A stretch of 64,000 nt of DNA, taken from positions 23,235 through 87,234 of the forward strand of contig NZ_FUHW01000007.1 in the NCBI RefSeq assembly GCF_900163545.1. Direction: 5' to 3'. The notes under the pieces are model-generated. The model saw only the letters and a list, made by a program, of their open reading frames with translations, was not told the DNA's origin and ran no database searches. Source of the DNA: Arthrobacter rhombi. Its GTDB lineage: Bacteria > Actinomycetota > Actinomycetes > Actinomycetales > Micrococcaceae. How positions within the stretch are numbered: the stretch's first letter is position 1; every line of letters begins with the position of its first letter. Below are positions 34,608 to 45,492 of this stretch, one piece after another. Position numbers and translations under genes: made by a program.

Positions 34608-35356
34608 TGGACGACCCGTTGAATGTCTTTTTGTGGCTGATCTTTCCCTATATCTGTCTGACCATCTTCATCCTCGGACACATCTGGCGGTATCGCTATG
34701 ACAAGTTCGGATGGACCTCACGGTCGAGCCAAATGTATGAGAGCAGCATCCTGCGCTGGGCGAACCCCATGTTCCACTTCGGCATCCTGGCGGTCTTCCT
34801 CGGTCACGTCATGGGTTTGGGAATTCCCCAAAGTTGGACCGATGCCGTCGGGATCTCTGAAGGGATGTACCACTTCATGGCGATCTCGGTCGGAGCCATC
34901 GCGGGGGTCTTCACGATCGTCGGATTCATCGGGCTGCTGTATCGGCGACGCTTCACCAAGGCCGTACTGGGCGCCACCACCAAGATGGACAAGACGATGT
35001 ACTTCACCCTCGGGCTGGTCATCGTGGCAGGACTGGCCAATACCGTTTCGGGCGTGGCTGGAGCCTATAACTACCGCGAAGGCGTTTCCATCTGGTTCCG
35101 CAGCATCTTCTATTTCAACCCGCAGCCCGATTTGATGGTCGATGCCCCGTTCACGTTCCAGTTCCACGCGCTGATCGCCATCTTCCTCTTCGCGCTGTGG
35201 CCCTTCACCCGCCTGGTGCACGTCTTCACGGCGCCAGTGGGGTACATCTTCCGCCCCTACGTCCTCTACCGCAGCCGTGATGCCCATGCGGGATCGCGGG
35301 ACGTCCGGCGCGGCTGGGAGAAGGTCGACACCATTCCCAAACGTCGTCCCGACTGA
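34607..35356 (+). CDS. narI: Respiratory nitrate reductase gamma subunit (cytochrome b)
   Basis: Membrane anchor and quinol oxidase subunit, 249 residues with five hydrophobic segments. It starts DDPLNVFLWLIFPYICLTIFILGHIWRYRYDKFGW in outline, typical of NarI, and has His residues in the second (FHFGILAVFLGHVMG) and last (FQFHALIAIFLFALWPFTRLVHVF) membrane segments for the two b hemes. Last gene of narGHJI. No narK transporter is adjacent. Confidence 0.95.
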   Translation: MDDPLNVFLWLIFPYICLTIFILGHIWRYRYDKFGWTSRSSQMYESSILRWANPMFHFGILAVFLGHVMGLGIPQSWTDAVGISEGMYHFMAISVGAIAGVFTIVGFIGLLYRRRFTKAVLGATTKMDKTMYFTLGLVIVAGLANTVSGVAGAYNYREGVSIWFRSIFYFNPQPDLMVDAPFTFQFHALIAIFLFALWPFTRLVHVFTAPVGYIFRPYVLYRSRDAHAGSRDVRRGWEKVDTIPKRRPD

Positions 35357-35388
35357 TCGGAAAAGGACAACAGCAGATACTCCTCCCG

Positions 35389-35417
35389 GCGAGGGGGTGC
35401 CAGGTGCACCCCCTCGC
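35389..35417 (+). terminator. Terminator after narI
   Basis: Perfect 12-bp arms GCGAGGGGGTGC (35389-35400) and GCACCCCCTCGC (35406-35417) with a 5-base loop, 33 bases after the narI stop. Confidence 0.85.
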
Positions 35418-35430
35418 TGTGCTGTCATAT

Positions 35431-35454
35431 CGCCCCGGACCACTGTCCGGGGCG
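35431..35454. terminator. Second GC-rich hairpin in the nar-nrd gap
   Basis: Perfect 10-bp arms CGCCCCGGAC (35431-35440) and GTCCGGGGCG (35445-35454) with a tetraloop. It may be a back-up terminator for nar. The rest of the 341-base gap up to 35697 holds the nrd promoter region. Confidence 0.6.
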
Positions 35455-35590
35455 CCGACGTCAAGCGCATTTCCGCACGCAAATCCCTGTTTTCATGCTC
35501 TTGAGCTTCAATGGTCCGGCATTTCCTGCGGGGGCATCTCAGAGGTAATCACAAAGTTTGGCGCTTCGAACTAAATACTACGAGGTCACG

Positions 35591-35661
35591 TAGACAAATG
35601 TTCCAGCAAGGTGTTATTACTAGATGTAGGCCACCAAGGGTCTACTGACCACAACATCTAG
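35591..35661 (+). promoter_or_regulatory. nrd promoter with two NrdR boxes
   Basis: Candidate -35 TAGACA (35591-35596) and -10 TATTAC (35615-35620), spacer 18. Two sites fit the NrdR core CwAnATnTwG: CTAGATGTAG (35620-35629) and CAACATCTAG (35652-35661). They start 32 bases apart, about three helical turns, which is the known spacing of paired NrdR boxes. The first box abuts the -10, so NrdR with ATP/dATP would repress the operon. Confidence 0.75.
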
Positions 35662-35697
35662 ATCCGCCGCCACGGCGGGAGCCAAGGAGCCTTGCGC

Positions 35698-36200
35698 ATG
35701 AAGACGACTGAATCGGGGCGTTTGGACGGGGCCGGGCGCACGGCGTCCACCCCGCTCGACAAGGACACCTTGCCGGAGGTGGTGTATTTCTCCAGCGTCT
35801 CAGGAAACACCCGACGCTTCATTGAACGGCTGGACCTGCCCGCGGCGCGGATTCCCTTGCGCCCCCGGGTCGAGGGAGACCTGCGGGTGTCCCGTCCGTT
35901 CGTCCTGGTCGTACCCACCTACGGGGGAGGCCACCGTTCCACCGCAGTGCCGAAGCAAGTGATCGGTTTCCTCAACGATCCCGTCAACCGCGGCCTGCTG
36001 CGCGGGGTGATCACCGCCGGGAACACGAACTTCGGTGAGGACTATTGCCTGGCCGGCGCGGTCATTTCCGATAAATGCCAGGTGCCCGAGCTGTATCGGT
36101 TCGAACTGCTGGGTACCGAACGCGACGTACACAGGGTCCGCGAGGGCCTCTCCAGCTTCTGGCACAACCACCACGCCACCACACCACTCGAGGAGTACGC

Positions 36201-36204
<4 letters not shown>
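35698..36204 (+). CDS. nrdI: Class Ib ribonucleotide reductase flavodoxin NrdI
   Basis: 168 residues, cytoplasmic flavodoxin-like protein that supplies the oxidant for building the manganese-tyrosyl radical in NrdF. The FMN phosphate loop is [16 protein letters not shown] and [13 protein letters not shown] are further NrdI landmarks. ATG 35698 has AAGGAG eight bases upstream. An N-terminal extension of about 28 residues precedes the first strand. Its stop overlaps nrdE (ATGA). nrdH, which often precedes nrdI, is not found here. Confidence 0.95.
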
Positions 36205-39423
<3,219 letters not shown>

Positions 39424-39429
39424 GCCGAG

Positions 39430-39458
39430 CTTCCCGAGGATGTGGGCACCCCGGGAAG
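39430..39458 (+). terminator. Weak hairpin after nrdF
   Basis: Arms CTTCCCG (39430-39436) and CGGGAAG (39452-39458) with a 15-base loop, just after the nrdF stop. Confidence 0.45.
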
Positions 39459-39484
39459 TATGGGGCGGGGGTGCCGGTCACGGG

Positions 39485-40234
39485 CTAAGAGGGGAGAGCA
39501 GGTCGTTCCTGTAGGTATTGTGCGAAGGTCTGGTCTCCGAAGGGTTCTCCGGGGACCAGGTTCGCACCGGCGTCGAGCCCCTTGAAGACCTGGAGGAACG
39601 GCAAGCGCACCCGTAGCGAGGGGCGTCTGCCTCCCCGGACCGTACGCCATTGGCGGTACATCTGACCGATGTCCAGCTGTTCGGGACCGCCGATATCCGC
39701 CACCCGTCCACGGGGGACGCCGGCAGCCAGTTGCGCCAGCCGACCGGCCACCTCGGAGACGGAGATGGTCTGGAACCGCGCTGCCGGCGTCAGCACGACC
39801 GGCAGATGTCGTTGGGCGGTGAAGAGCCCCTCGATCAACGAGTGGAATTGGGTGGCCCGTTGCAACGTGAACGGGACGCCGGAGCCCTGCACGATCATTT
39901 CGATGGCGAGCCGCTGGTTGTAGTAGGCCAGCGGGATGTCCTCGATGCCGACGATCGAGATGAGCACCACATGTCCGATGCCGGCACGCTGGGCCGCGGC
40001 CACCAGATTCCGTGCCAACCTCAAGTCCCGTGCCCCTCCCGTATGGGCGCAATGGATGACCGTATCCACGCCGCGCAGGGCCTCGTCCAGGCCGTCCCCG
40101 GTGAAGAGGTCGACCGGGAGCAGGCCTGGGCGCCCTGAGCTGGAGGTACCCACTGCCTCCTGGCCGGCGGCCTCCACCGCGGCAAACGTCTGGGCCCCGA
40201 GTTGTCCACCGGCACCGGTGACCAGGATCTTCAT
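39485..40234 (-). CDS. NAD(P)-binding protein, NmrA/atypical SDR family
   Basis: 249 residues, cytoplasmic. It begins MKILVTGAGGQLGAQ, with the GxGGxxG dinucleotide motif, then VDTVIHCAH and a later LQRATQFHSLIEG region seen in NmrA-like and NAD(P)H-binding redox-sensor proteins. The classical YxxxK catalytic pair of SDRs is replaced by YYNQRLAIE, so enzyme activity is uncertain. GGGAAGGGG precedes ATG 40234. It stands alone, converging on nrdF. The role is unknown. Confidence 0.8.
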   Translation of the reverse strand: MKILVTGAGGQLGAQTFAAVEAAGQEAVGTSSSGRPGLLPVDLFTGDGLDEALRGVDTVIHCAHTGGARDLRLARNLVAAAQRAGIGHVVLISIVGIEDIPLAYYNQRLAIEMIVQGSGVPFTLQRATQFHSLIEGLFTAQRHLPVVLTPAARFQTISVSEVAGRLAQLAAGVPRGRVADIGGPEQLDIGQMYRQWRTVRGGRRPSLRVRLPFLQVFKGLDAGANLVPGEPFGDQTFAQYLQERPALPS

Positions 40235-40372
40235 CTCTGCCCCTTCCCTGCAGCGTCCGGGGGAGCGCCGGTTCGCGGTTGATCGTGTGACTAGTCTGCC
40301 CCGCTACCGCCACGAAGGGTACACCCGAGACCAACGACGACCGGGCGGCTCGGCGTCGGCCAGACTAGGGGC

Positions 40373-40711
40373 ATGACCATCACGAAATCCGTCATTCTCT
40401 TCGCCCTGGCGGCCGTCGCCGAAATTGGTGGCGCCTGGCTGATCTGGCAGACCGTGCGCGAGGACCGGGCCTGGTGGCTCGCGGGCCTCGGCATCATGGC
40501 CCTGGGAGCCTACGGGTTCGTGGCAACCTTGCAGCCCGAGGCCAATTTCGGCCGCATCCTCGCCGCCTATGGGGGAGTGTTCGTCGCCGGCTCCCTTCTC
40601 TGGGGGATGGCCTTCGACGGGTTCCGGCCCGATCGGTGGGACCTCTTGGGCGCCATGATCTGCCTGGCGGGCGTCGCGGTCATCATGTTCGTTCCCCGGC
40701 AGGGAAGCTGA
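40373..40711 (+). CDS. YnfA/UPF0060 family small membrane protein
   Basis: 112 residues with four hydrophobic segments and almost no soluble part: [60 protein letters not shown], and [16 protein letters not shown]. The EIGGAWLIW stretch in the first segment and [14 protein letters not shown] in the third are typical of this family, which resembles small multidrug resistance exporters. No partner gene is adjacent. Transport function not proven. Confidence 0.87.
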   Translation: MTITKSVILFALAAVAEIGGAWLIWQTVREDRAWWLAGLGIMALGAYGFVATLQPEANFGRILAAYGGVFVAGSLLWGMAFDGFRPDRWDLLGAMICLAGVAVIMFVPRQGS

Positions 40712-40753
40712 ATCGGGCCGGGTCTGGGCGGTTTCCACCCTCGGCCCCGGGGA

Positions 40754-41992
40754 TCAGGTGTACCAGGAGGGCTCGGGCAGACGGCCCAGGAGTTCGTATT
40801 CACCGACTTCACGCTTCTTATGGGCCACCGGGTCATGCAGTGAGTGGGTGCGGATATTGCGCCAGTAGATGTCCAGACCGACCTTATTCGAGGTCGCCCG
40901 CGCCCCGGTCAGCTCGAAGATCCTGTTGGTGGTCTCCAGTGCGACGTCGTTGGCGACCTGTTTCGCTGCCGCGACCCGTACCGCGACCTGGCCGCGCTCG
41001 CCGGCGGTGAGCTCCCCGCGCGGGGCATGGAGCAGCCCCGAGAGTTCGGCGTCCACCGCCCCGGCGAGCGCCTGGCCGGCCCAGAGCCGGGACCGGAGTT
41101 CGCCATAGGCCTGCAGGATGTAGGGGGCCTCGGTGGCGGAGTCCTTCGGGTCGGATCCGTAGGGCCAGGCCCTGGTCCTCTCGCGGGTGTAGGCGCCCGC
41201 GGTGGCCAAGGCCCCCTCGGCGATGCCCAGGTAGATCGCGGTGAAGATCTGCTGGGTCAGTGGCAGGTTCAGCGTGTTGTAGACCAGCGGCTGGAACTGC
41301 TGGTCGACGTAGCCGGCCGCTTGATCCCAGCCGACCTCGACCCCGGTGATGCTCACCCCGCCGGATTCGGAGAGGCGCTGGCCCAGGTTGTCCCAGTCAC
41401 CGGCGAAGACGATGCCTTCCTGCGCCGTCGGGACGATCGCGAAGACGTGGTCGCCCCCGGGCAGCGCGCCTTCGAGGACCACCAGATCCGAGACCCGCGC
41501 CCCGGTGGAGAAGGACTTGCGGCCAGTAAAGACGAGGCTCCCGCCCAAGTCCTGGATCGCCAGGTCATGATCGCGCGGGTTGACGGCACCACCGAAGAAC
41601 AGGTTGCCGGTGGTGTAGAGCTCCTCGACCGCCGCGATCTGCGCGTCCGTCCCCACCAGACGTACGGCCCAAGCCCACAGCAGGTGGTATCCGAGCAATT
41701 GGCCGATCGAGGCGTCCCCTGCCGAGACGGCACGAATGGCGCGCAACGCCGTCGTCCACTCCTGGCCCCCACCGCCATGCTCGACGGGACCCAACAGGAC
41801 GGTCAGCCCCGATTCCTTGAGCAGACGGACCTCCGCCCACGGCGTGGCACCGGCGCGATCGCGTTCGACGGCGTCCAGGGTCAGGATCGCCCCGACCTCC
41901 TCGGCGCGAGTGATCCAGGCGGCGGGCGTGGCCGGCGCCGGCCGGCCGGACCAGGGTGAGGCGGCCAGTGCCTCGGTGAGCGTGGTGGTCAT
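40754..41992 (-). CDS. Acyl-CoA dehydrogenase-fold flavin monooxygenase, DszC/SfnB-like
   Basis: About 412 residues, cytoplasmic. Overall acyl-CoA dehydrogenase fold: N-terminal helical part (VLLGPVEHGGGGQEW), middle beta domain (FTGRKSFSTGARVSDLVVLEG) and C-terminal helices (SNKVGLDIYWRNIRTHSLHDPVAHKKREVGEYEL in outline). FSTGA and WRNxRTHxLHDP are characteristic of flavin-reductase-dependent monooxygenases such as DszC and SfnB rather than true acyl-CoA dehydrogenases. Start ATG 41992 with GAAGGGA eight bases upstream. Divergent from a related gene at 42282; a sulfur- or amine-scavenging role is suggested. Confidence 0.78.
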   Translation of the reverse strand: MTTTLTEALAASPWSGRPAPATPAAWITRAEEVGAILTLDAVERDRAGATPWAEVRLLKESGLTVLLGPVEHGGGGQEWTTALRAIRAVSAGDASIGQLLGYHLLWAWAVRLVGTDAQIAAVEELYTTGNLFFGGAVNPRDHDLAIQDLGGSLVFTGRKSFSTGARVSDLVVLEGALPGGDHVFAIVPTAQEGIVFAGDWDNLGQRLSESGGVSITGVEVGWDQAAGYVDQQFQPLVYNTLNLPLTQQIFTAIYLGIAEGALATAGAYTRERTRAWPYGSDPKDSATEAPYILQAYGELRSRLWAGQALAGAVDAELSGLLHAPRGELTAGERGQVAVRVAAAKQVANDVALETTNRIFELTGARATSNKVGLDIYWRNIRTHSLHDPVAHKKREVGEYELLGRLPEPSWYT

Positions 41993-42089
41993 GGGTGGTC
42001 CCTTCATCGAGGGCGTCATGCGCCCGGTTCAACATCGGTGCACCCCACGCTAGGAACCGGGGCGGCCGCGCAACAGCAGATGACCGGGA

Positions 42090-42099
42090 GGGACGTCCC
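42090..42099. promoter_or_regulatory. Palindrome in the divergent flavoprotein promoter region
   Basis: GGGACGTCCC, a perfect 10-bp palindrome in the 289-base gap between the two DszC/SfnB-like genes. It could be an operator; too short to be sure. Confidence 0.3.
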
Positions 42100-42281
42100 G
42101 CGACCGATTGCGTCCCGGTATGACACCGAAAAGTCATGGTACGACGGCGGCTCACACAGTTTCTGGATTGGCTCCGCGTCATCTTCGGTCACCGGGCGTC
42201 ATCCGCTGTCACGGTGCCCCGGCAGGTAACCATCGGGACTAGTTTCGGCCCAAGAGCCACGAACCAACGTCAGGAGCAACC

Positions 42282-43535
42282 ATGATCCAGCAGACCGCCG
42301 AACCCACCACCGTGTCCTCCCCGGAACTGGCCGCCCGCTTCCGCCCCATCTTCGGGCGCATCGCCGCGGGCGCCTCGCAACGGGAGAAGGACCACGAGCT
42401 GCCTGCCGCCCAGATCCGTGAGCTGGCCGACGCCGGGTTCGGTGCCCTGCGCGTGCCCGTCGAACACGGCGGCCTTGGCGCCTCCCTGCCACAACTCTTC
42501 GCGCTGCTGACCGAGCTGGCCGGCGCCGACTCGAACATCGCCCAGGCCCTGCGCGCCCACTTCGCCTTCGTCGAGGACCGCATCCTTGCCGGGCCCGGTC
42601 CGGGGCGGGACGTCTGGCTGGATCGGTTCGTGCGGGGGGAACTCGTCGGCAACTCGTGGACCGAAATTGGTGCCGTGGAGGTCGGACAGGTGCAGACCAA
42701 GGTCGTCCCTGCTCCGGATCTGGGGCCGGGGAAGTTCCGGGTGAACGGGGCCAAGTTCTACTCCACCGGCAGTATCTTCGCCGACTGGATCGATGTCTAC
42801 GCCGAACGTACCGACACGTCCACCCGCGTCATCGCCGCGGTCGACGCCCACCAGTCCGGGGTGCGGCACGGCGATGACTGGGATGGCTTCGGACAGCAGA
42901 CCACCGGCTCGGGATCCTCCACGTTCACCGACGCCGTGGTGACGGAGGAGAATCTCATCGACTTCGGCACCCGGTTCAAATACCAGACGGCCTTCTACCA
43001 GGCGGTGCTGCTGGTGGTGCAGGCCGGCAGCATCCGGGCGGCCCAGCGCGAGTTCTCCGACGAGGTCCGCACCCGGACCCGGACCTTCAGCCACGCAGCG
43101 GCACCGGTATGGCGCGAGGATCCGCAGATCCTGCAGGTCGTGGGCGAGCTGGCCGCCGCCGGGTTCGCGGGGGAGGCGATCGTCGACAAGGTGGCGGCTG
43201 CCCTGCAGGGGGCCCACGACGCGGCTCTCCAGCTGCGGGCCGGGGACATTACCGGCGAACAGGAGGAGCAGGTCAACGACGCCGCCGAACTTGCCTCGGC
43301 ACAGGGGCAGGTCGCGCTGACACCGCTGTCGGTCAACGCGATTTCACACGCCTTCGACGCCCTGGCCGCCTCGGCGACGTCCACGACGAAGAACCTGGAC
43401 CGGCACTGGCGCAATGCGCGGACGGCCTCGAACCACAACCCGTACGTCTTCAAGGCCCGCCTGATCGGCGACCTGGCGGTGAACGGGGCCTCCCTGCCCC
43501 GAGTCTGGGCCATCGGCGCCTCGGCGAAGGGGTAG
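42282..43535 (+). CDS. Acyl-CoA dehydrogenase-fold flavin monooxygenase, DszC/SfnB-like
   Basis: 417 residues, cytoplasmic. The N-terminal helical domain has LRVPVEHGGLGASLPQLF; the central domain has VNGAKFYSTGSIFADWIDVYAE; the C-terminus has KNLDRHWRNARTASNHNPYVFKARLIGD in outline. The WRNxRTxxxHNP end marks it as a DszC/SfnB-type two-component monooxygenase. CAGGAG precedes ATG 42282. It diverges from the other member of the same family; the two probably share control and substrate class. No flavin reductase gene is adjacent. Confidence 0.78.
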   Translation: MIQQTAEPTTVSSPELAARFRPIFGRIAAGASQREKDHELPAAQIRELADAGFGALRVPVEHGGLGASLPQLFALLTELAGADSNIAQALRAHFAFVEDRILAGPGPGRDVWLDRFVRGELVGNSWTEIGAVEVGQVQTKVVPAPDLGPGKFRVNGAKFYSTGSIFADWIDVYAERTDTSTRVIAAVDAHQSGVRHGDDWDGFGQQTTGSGSSTFTDAVVTEENLIDFGTRFKYQTAFYQAVLLVVQAGSIRAAQREFSDEVRTRTRTFSHAAAPVWREDPQILQVVGELAAAGFAGEAIVDKVAAALQGAHDAALQLRAGDITGEQEEQVNDAAELASAQGQVALTPLSVNAISHAFDALAASATSTTKNLDRHWRNARTASNHNPYVFKARLIGDLAVNGASLPRVWAIGASAKG

Positions 43536-43541
43536 GTGACC

Positions 43542-44681
43542 TCAGGCGAGGTGCTTGGCCATCGTTCGCGACCCGGCAGCCTGCCCGGCATCCTCGTGGG
43601 GCCCGTCGATCGTGGCCACCGGGTGGGCGTGCCTGCCGGATTCCTGCCTGGTCGCCACGGCGTCAGTGGAGCCCTGGACGTGGACGACTTCCTGGTTTCG
43701 ATAGTGACCTGCCAGTGTGAAGACCAGGCCCAGCAAGGCCCAGCCGACCAGGACCAGCCACTCGAAGGAGGTGTTCACCGCCGGGAAATAGGACAGATCC
43801 TTCAGCAGGGTCGTCGAGGATCCCGGGACGAACCATTGGCCGATGGCCCCGAACGGTTCGGGCAGGAACTGCGAGGGGGCCGTGGCACCCGAGATCGGGT
43901 TGGCCACCAGCATCGTCAATACGGCGCCCACGGGTATGCCCAACGTTCCGAGGAGTGAGTTCAGCCCCACGATCAGTGAGCTGGTTCCCAGCAAGGCCAA
44001 TCCGGCCGCCACCAGGTTGAGCAGGGCGTTGCCCTGCAACACCCCGTACATCCCCTGCATGAACACGGTGATGATCGCGCCGCCGAGGAGGGCGTAGACC
44101 ACCAAAGCCGTGAGGCGGCGCCGATTTCCTGTGATCAGCAACGAGACCAGGATCCCGCCGAGCATCCCGCCCAGCGTCAGGGGGAAGGAGGCAAGCGCCA
44201 AGCCCGAACCGTTGGAGTCCGCCGAAAGCAGGGGAACGACGTCGGTGAAGGTCACCTGAGGTGCTTCCCGGCCGTTCGCACCGGCGGCTTTGGCCAGCTG
44301 CCCCTGCAGCTGCTGGCCGAGCCCCTTCATGAGCTGGGTGACGGCGGTTCCGTTGGCGCCGCCGTCGAGCACTTCGGGGTGGGACCCGAGGATGACGGCA
44401 CCGAAAGCCTCGCGGTTCTTGACCAGATCGACCGCGTCGGCACGGCTGTCGACCGTCGTGATCTCGAAGACCCCATCGGCTTCCTGCCCGAGAGCATGGG
44501 TGACTTGACGGACCTGGGCGTCGGGCCCCGATACGGCCACCGGGATGTTCTGGGGTGATGAGTTCATCCCCGGCCAGGTGAAGGCGAGCAAGAGGATGCC
44601 GACGACCGCGGCAGCGGCGACTGCGAGCACGATGACGCGCTGCCATCTGGTGTGTGGGGTCGAGGTGGTGGTGTTGGACAT
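43542..44681 (-). CDS. ABC-2/YhgE-type membrane protein
   Basis: 379 residues, membrane. One N-terminal hydrophobic segment (VIVLAVAAAAVVGILLLAF), an external domain of about 140 residues (IPVAVSGPDAQVRQVTHAL, FGAVILGSHPEV), then about five membrane segments (LGGMLGGILVSLLI, YALLGGAIITVFMQ, LVAAGLALLGTSSLIVGL, IPVGAVLTMLVA, LVLVGWALLGLVFTLAG). This YhgE/Pip- or ABC-2-like layout is seen in exporters and in proteins linked to cell-surface functions. Divergent from a TetR regulator with two operators in between, a classic arrangement for a drug- or stress-induced membrane exporter. The last 50 residues are soluble and His-rich. Confidence 0.75.
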   Translation of the reverse strand: MSNTTTSTPHTRWQRVIVLAVAAAAVVGILLLAFTWPGMNSSPQNIPVAVSGPDAQVRQVTHALGQEADGVFEITTVDSRADAVDLVKNREAFGAVILGSHPEVLDGGANGTAVTQLMKGLGQQLQGQLAKAAGANGREAPQVTFTDVVPLLSADSNGSGLALASFPLTLGGMLGGILVSLLITGNRRRLTALVVYALLGGAIITVFMQGMYGVLQGNALLNLVAAGLALLGTSSLIVGLNSLLGTLGIPVGAVLTMLVANPISGATAPSQFLPEPFGAIGQWFVPGSSTTLLKDLSYFPAVNTSFEWLVLVGWALLGLVFTLAGHYRNQEVVHVQGSTDAVATRQESGRHAHPVATIDGPHEDAGQAAGSRTMAKHLA

Positions 44682-44698
44682 GGGTGCCCCTCGCTAGT

Positions 44699-44716
44699 AA
44701 AAAGAATGAACGTTCT
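44699..44716. promoter_or_regulatory. TetR-type operator, left copy
   Basis: AAAAAGAATGAACGTTCT. Its reverse complement recurs at 44747-44764 with one mismatch, forming an 18-bp inverted pair in the 93-base gap between the divergent genes. Each copy is itself partly palindromic (AGAAtGAaCgTTCT). Confidence 0.75.
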
Positions 44717-44746
44717 CTATAGTGGGGGTTGTTAGCTTTCCCGTCA

Positions 44747-44764
44747 AGAACGATCATTCTTTTT
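44747..44764. promoter_or_regulatory. TetR-type operator, right copy
   Basis: AGAACGATCATTCTTTTT, 10 bases before the regulator ATG and overlapping its ribosome-binding region; inverted copy of 44699-44716. Binding at both would silence both divergent genes. Confidence 0.75.
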
Positions 44765-44774
44765 GGAGTGGATC

Positions 44775-45368
44775 ATGCCGAAGGTCACCGAGGACTACCG
44801 GGCGGCCCGCCGCCTGGAAATCAGCCAAGCAGCGCTGCGCTGCTTCGTTCGAAAGGGCTTCCAGGGCGCTTCGATGGCCGACATTATTGCCGAATCGGGG
44901 CTCTCCGCCGGGGCGATCTACGGGCACTTCAAGAGCAAGGACGAATTAATCGAGGCGGCCATCCACGAAGTGGTCGAGCTTCATGAGGGCCTGGTGTCCG
45001 AGGCGGACGAGGACGGGGCGCTCCCCTCGCCGCATCAGGTTCTGCGGCGCTTCATTATCGGGTTGACGGGTCGGTTCGAGGACCTGGGCCTGCTGGTCCA
45101 GGTCTGGGCCGAAGCGACCACGGATGCCTCGTTCCGGCGGACCGCCGCGGGTGCCGCCGCCGGACTGCAGGCGATCTTCGAACGCTATGCGCTCGCCTGG
45201 TTGACCCGACCCGGCTCCATGGTGGAGGGGGATCCGGCGGGACTTTCCCGCCGATACGGCGCCGTCATGCTGGGCGCCTGCCAGGGGTACATCGTCCAGT
45301 CGGCGCTGCTGGAGGATTTCGATGCCGAGTCCTACCTGGCCGGGTTGGAGATCCTGCGCCTGCCCTGA
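44775..45368 (+). CDS. TetR family transcriptional regulator
   Basis: 197 residues. The N-terminal helix-turn-helix is typical: RLEISQAALRCFVRKGFQGASMADIIAESGLSAGAIYGHFKSKDELI in outline. The C-terminal ligand domain is not recognisable. ATG 44775 is chosen because GGAG lies six bases before; TTG 44763 is less likely. It should repress the divergent membrane protein and itself through the paired sites. A hairpin follows at 45374-45392. Confidence 0.92.
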   Translation: MPKVTEDYRAARRLEISQAALRCFVRKGFQGASMADIIAESGLSAGAIYGHFKSKDELIEAAIHEVVELHEGLVSEADEDGALPSPHQVLRRFIIGLTGRFEDLGLLVQVWAEATTDASFRRTAAGAAAGLQAIFERYALAWLTRPGSMVEGDPAGLSRRYGAVMLGACQGYIVQSALLEDFDAESYLAGLEILRLP

Positions 45369-45373
45369 ATGAC

Positions 45374-45392
45374 CGGGGCTACTCCGGCCCCG
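45374..45392 (+). terminator. Hairpin after the TetR gene
   Basis: Arms CGGGGC (45374-45379) and GCCCCG (45387-45392), 7-base loop, six bases after the stop. Confidence 0.5.
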
Positions 45393-45492
45393 ACGACGCT
45401 TCCTTCAGCTGCCCGTGAAACGGAGTTTCTTGACGTGGGCCTCGGTTTCATTACACACTGATGTGACATACCCCACGAGCCGAGGAGCGGCA

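Noticed and set aside
35357..35697. Cobalamin riboswitch before the nrd genes
   Set aside because: No B12-box-like sequence is visible; the region is explained by two hairpins and NrdR boxes.
42282..43535. True acyl-CoA dehydrogenase of beta-oxidation paired with the acyl-CoA ligase at 45.5 kb
   Set aside because: The C-terminal WRNxRT...HNP pattern fits DszC/SfnB-type monooxygenases, and the genes are not in one operon.
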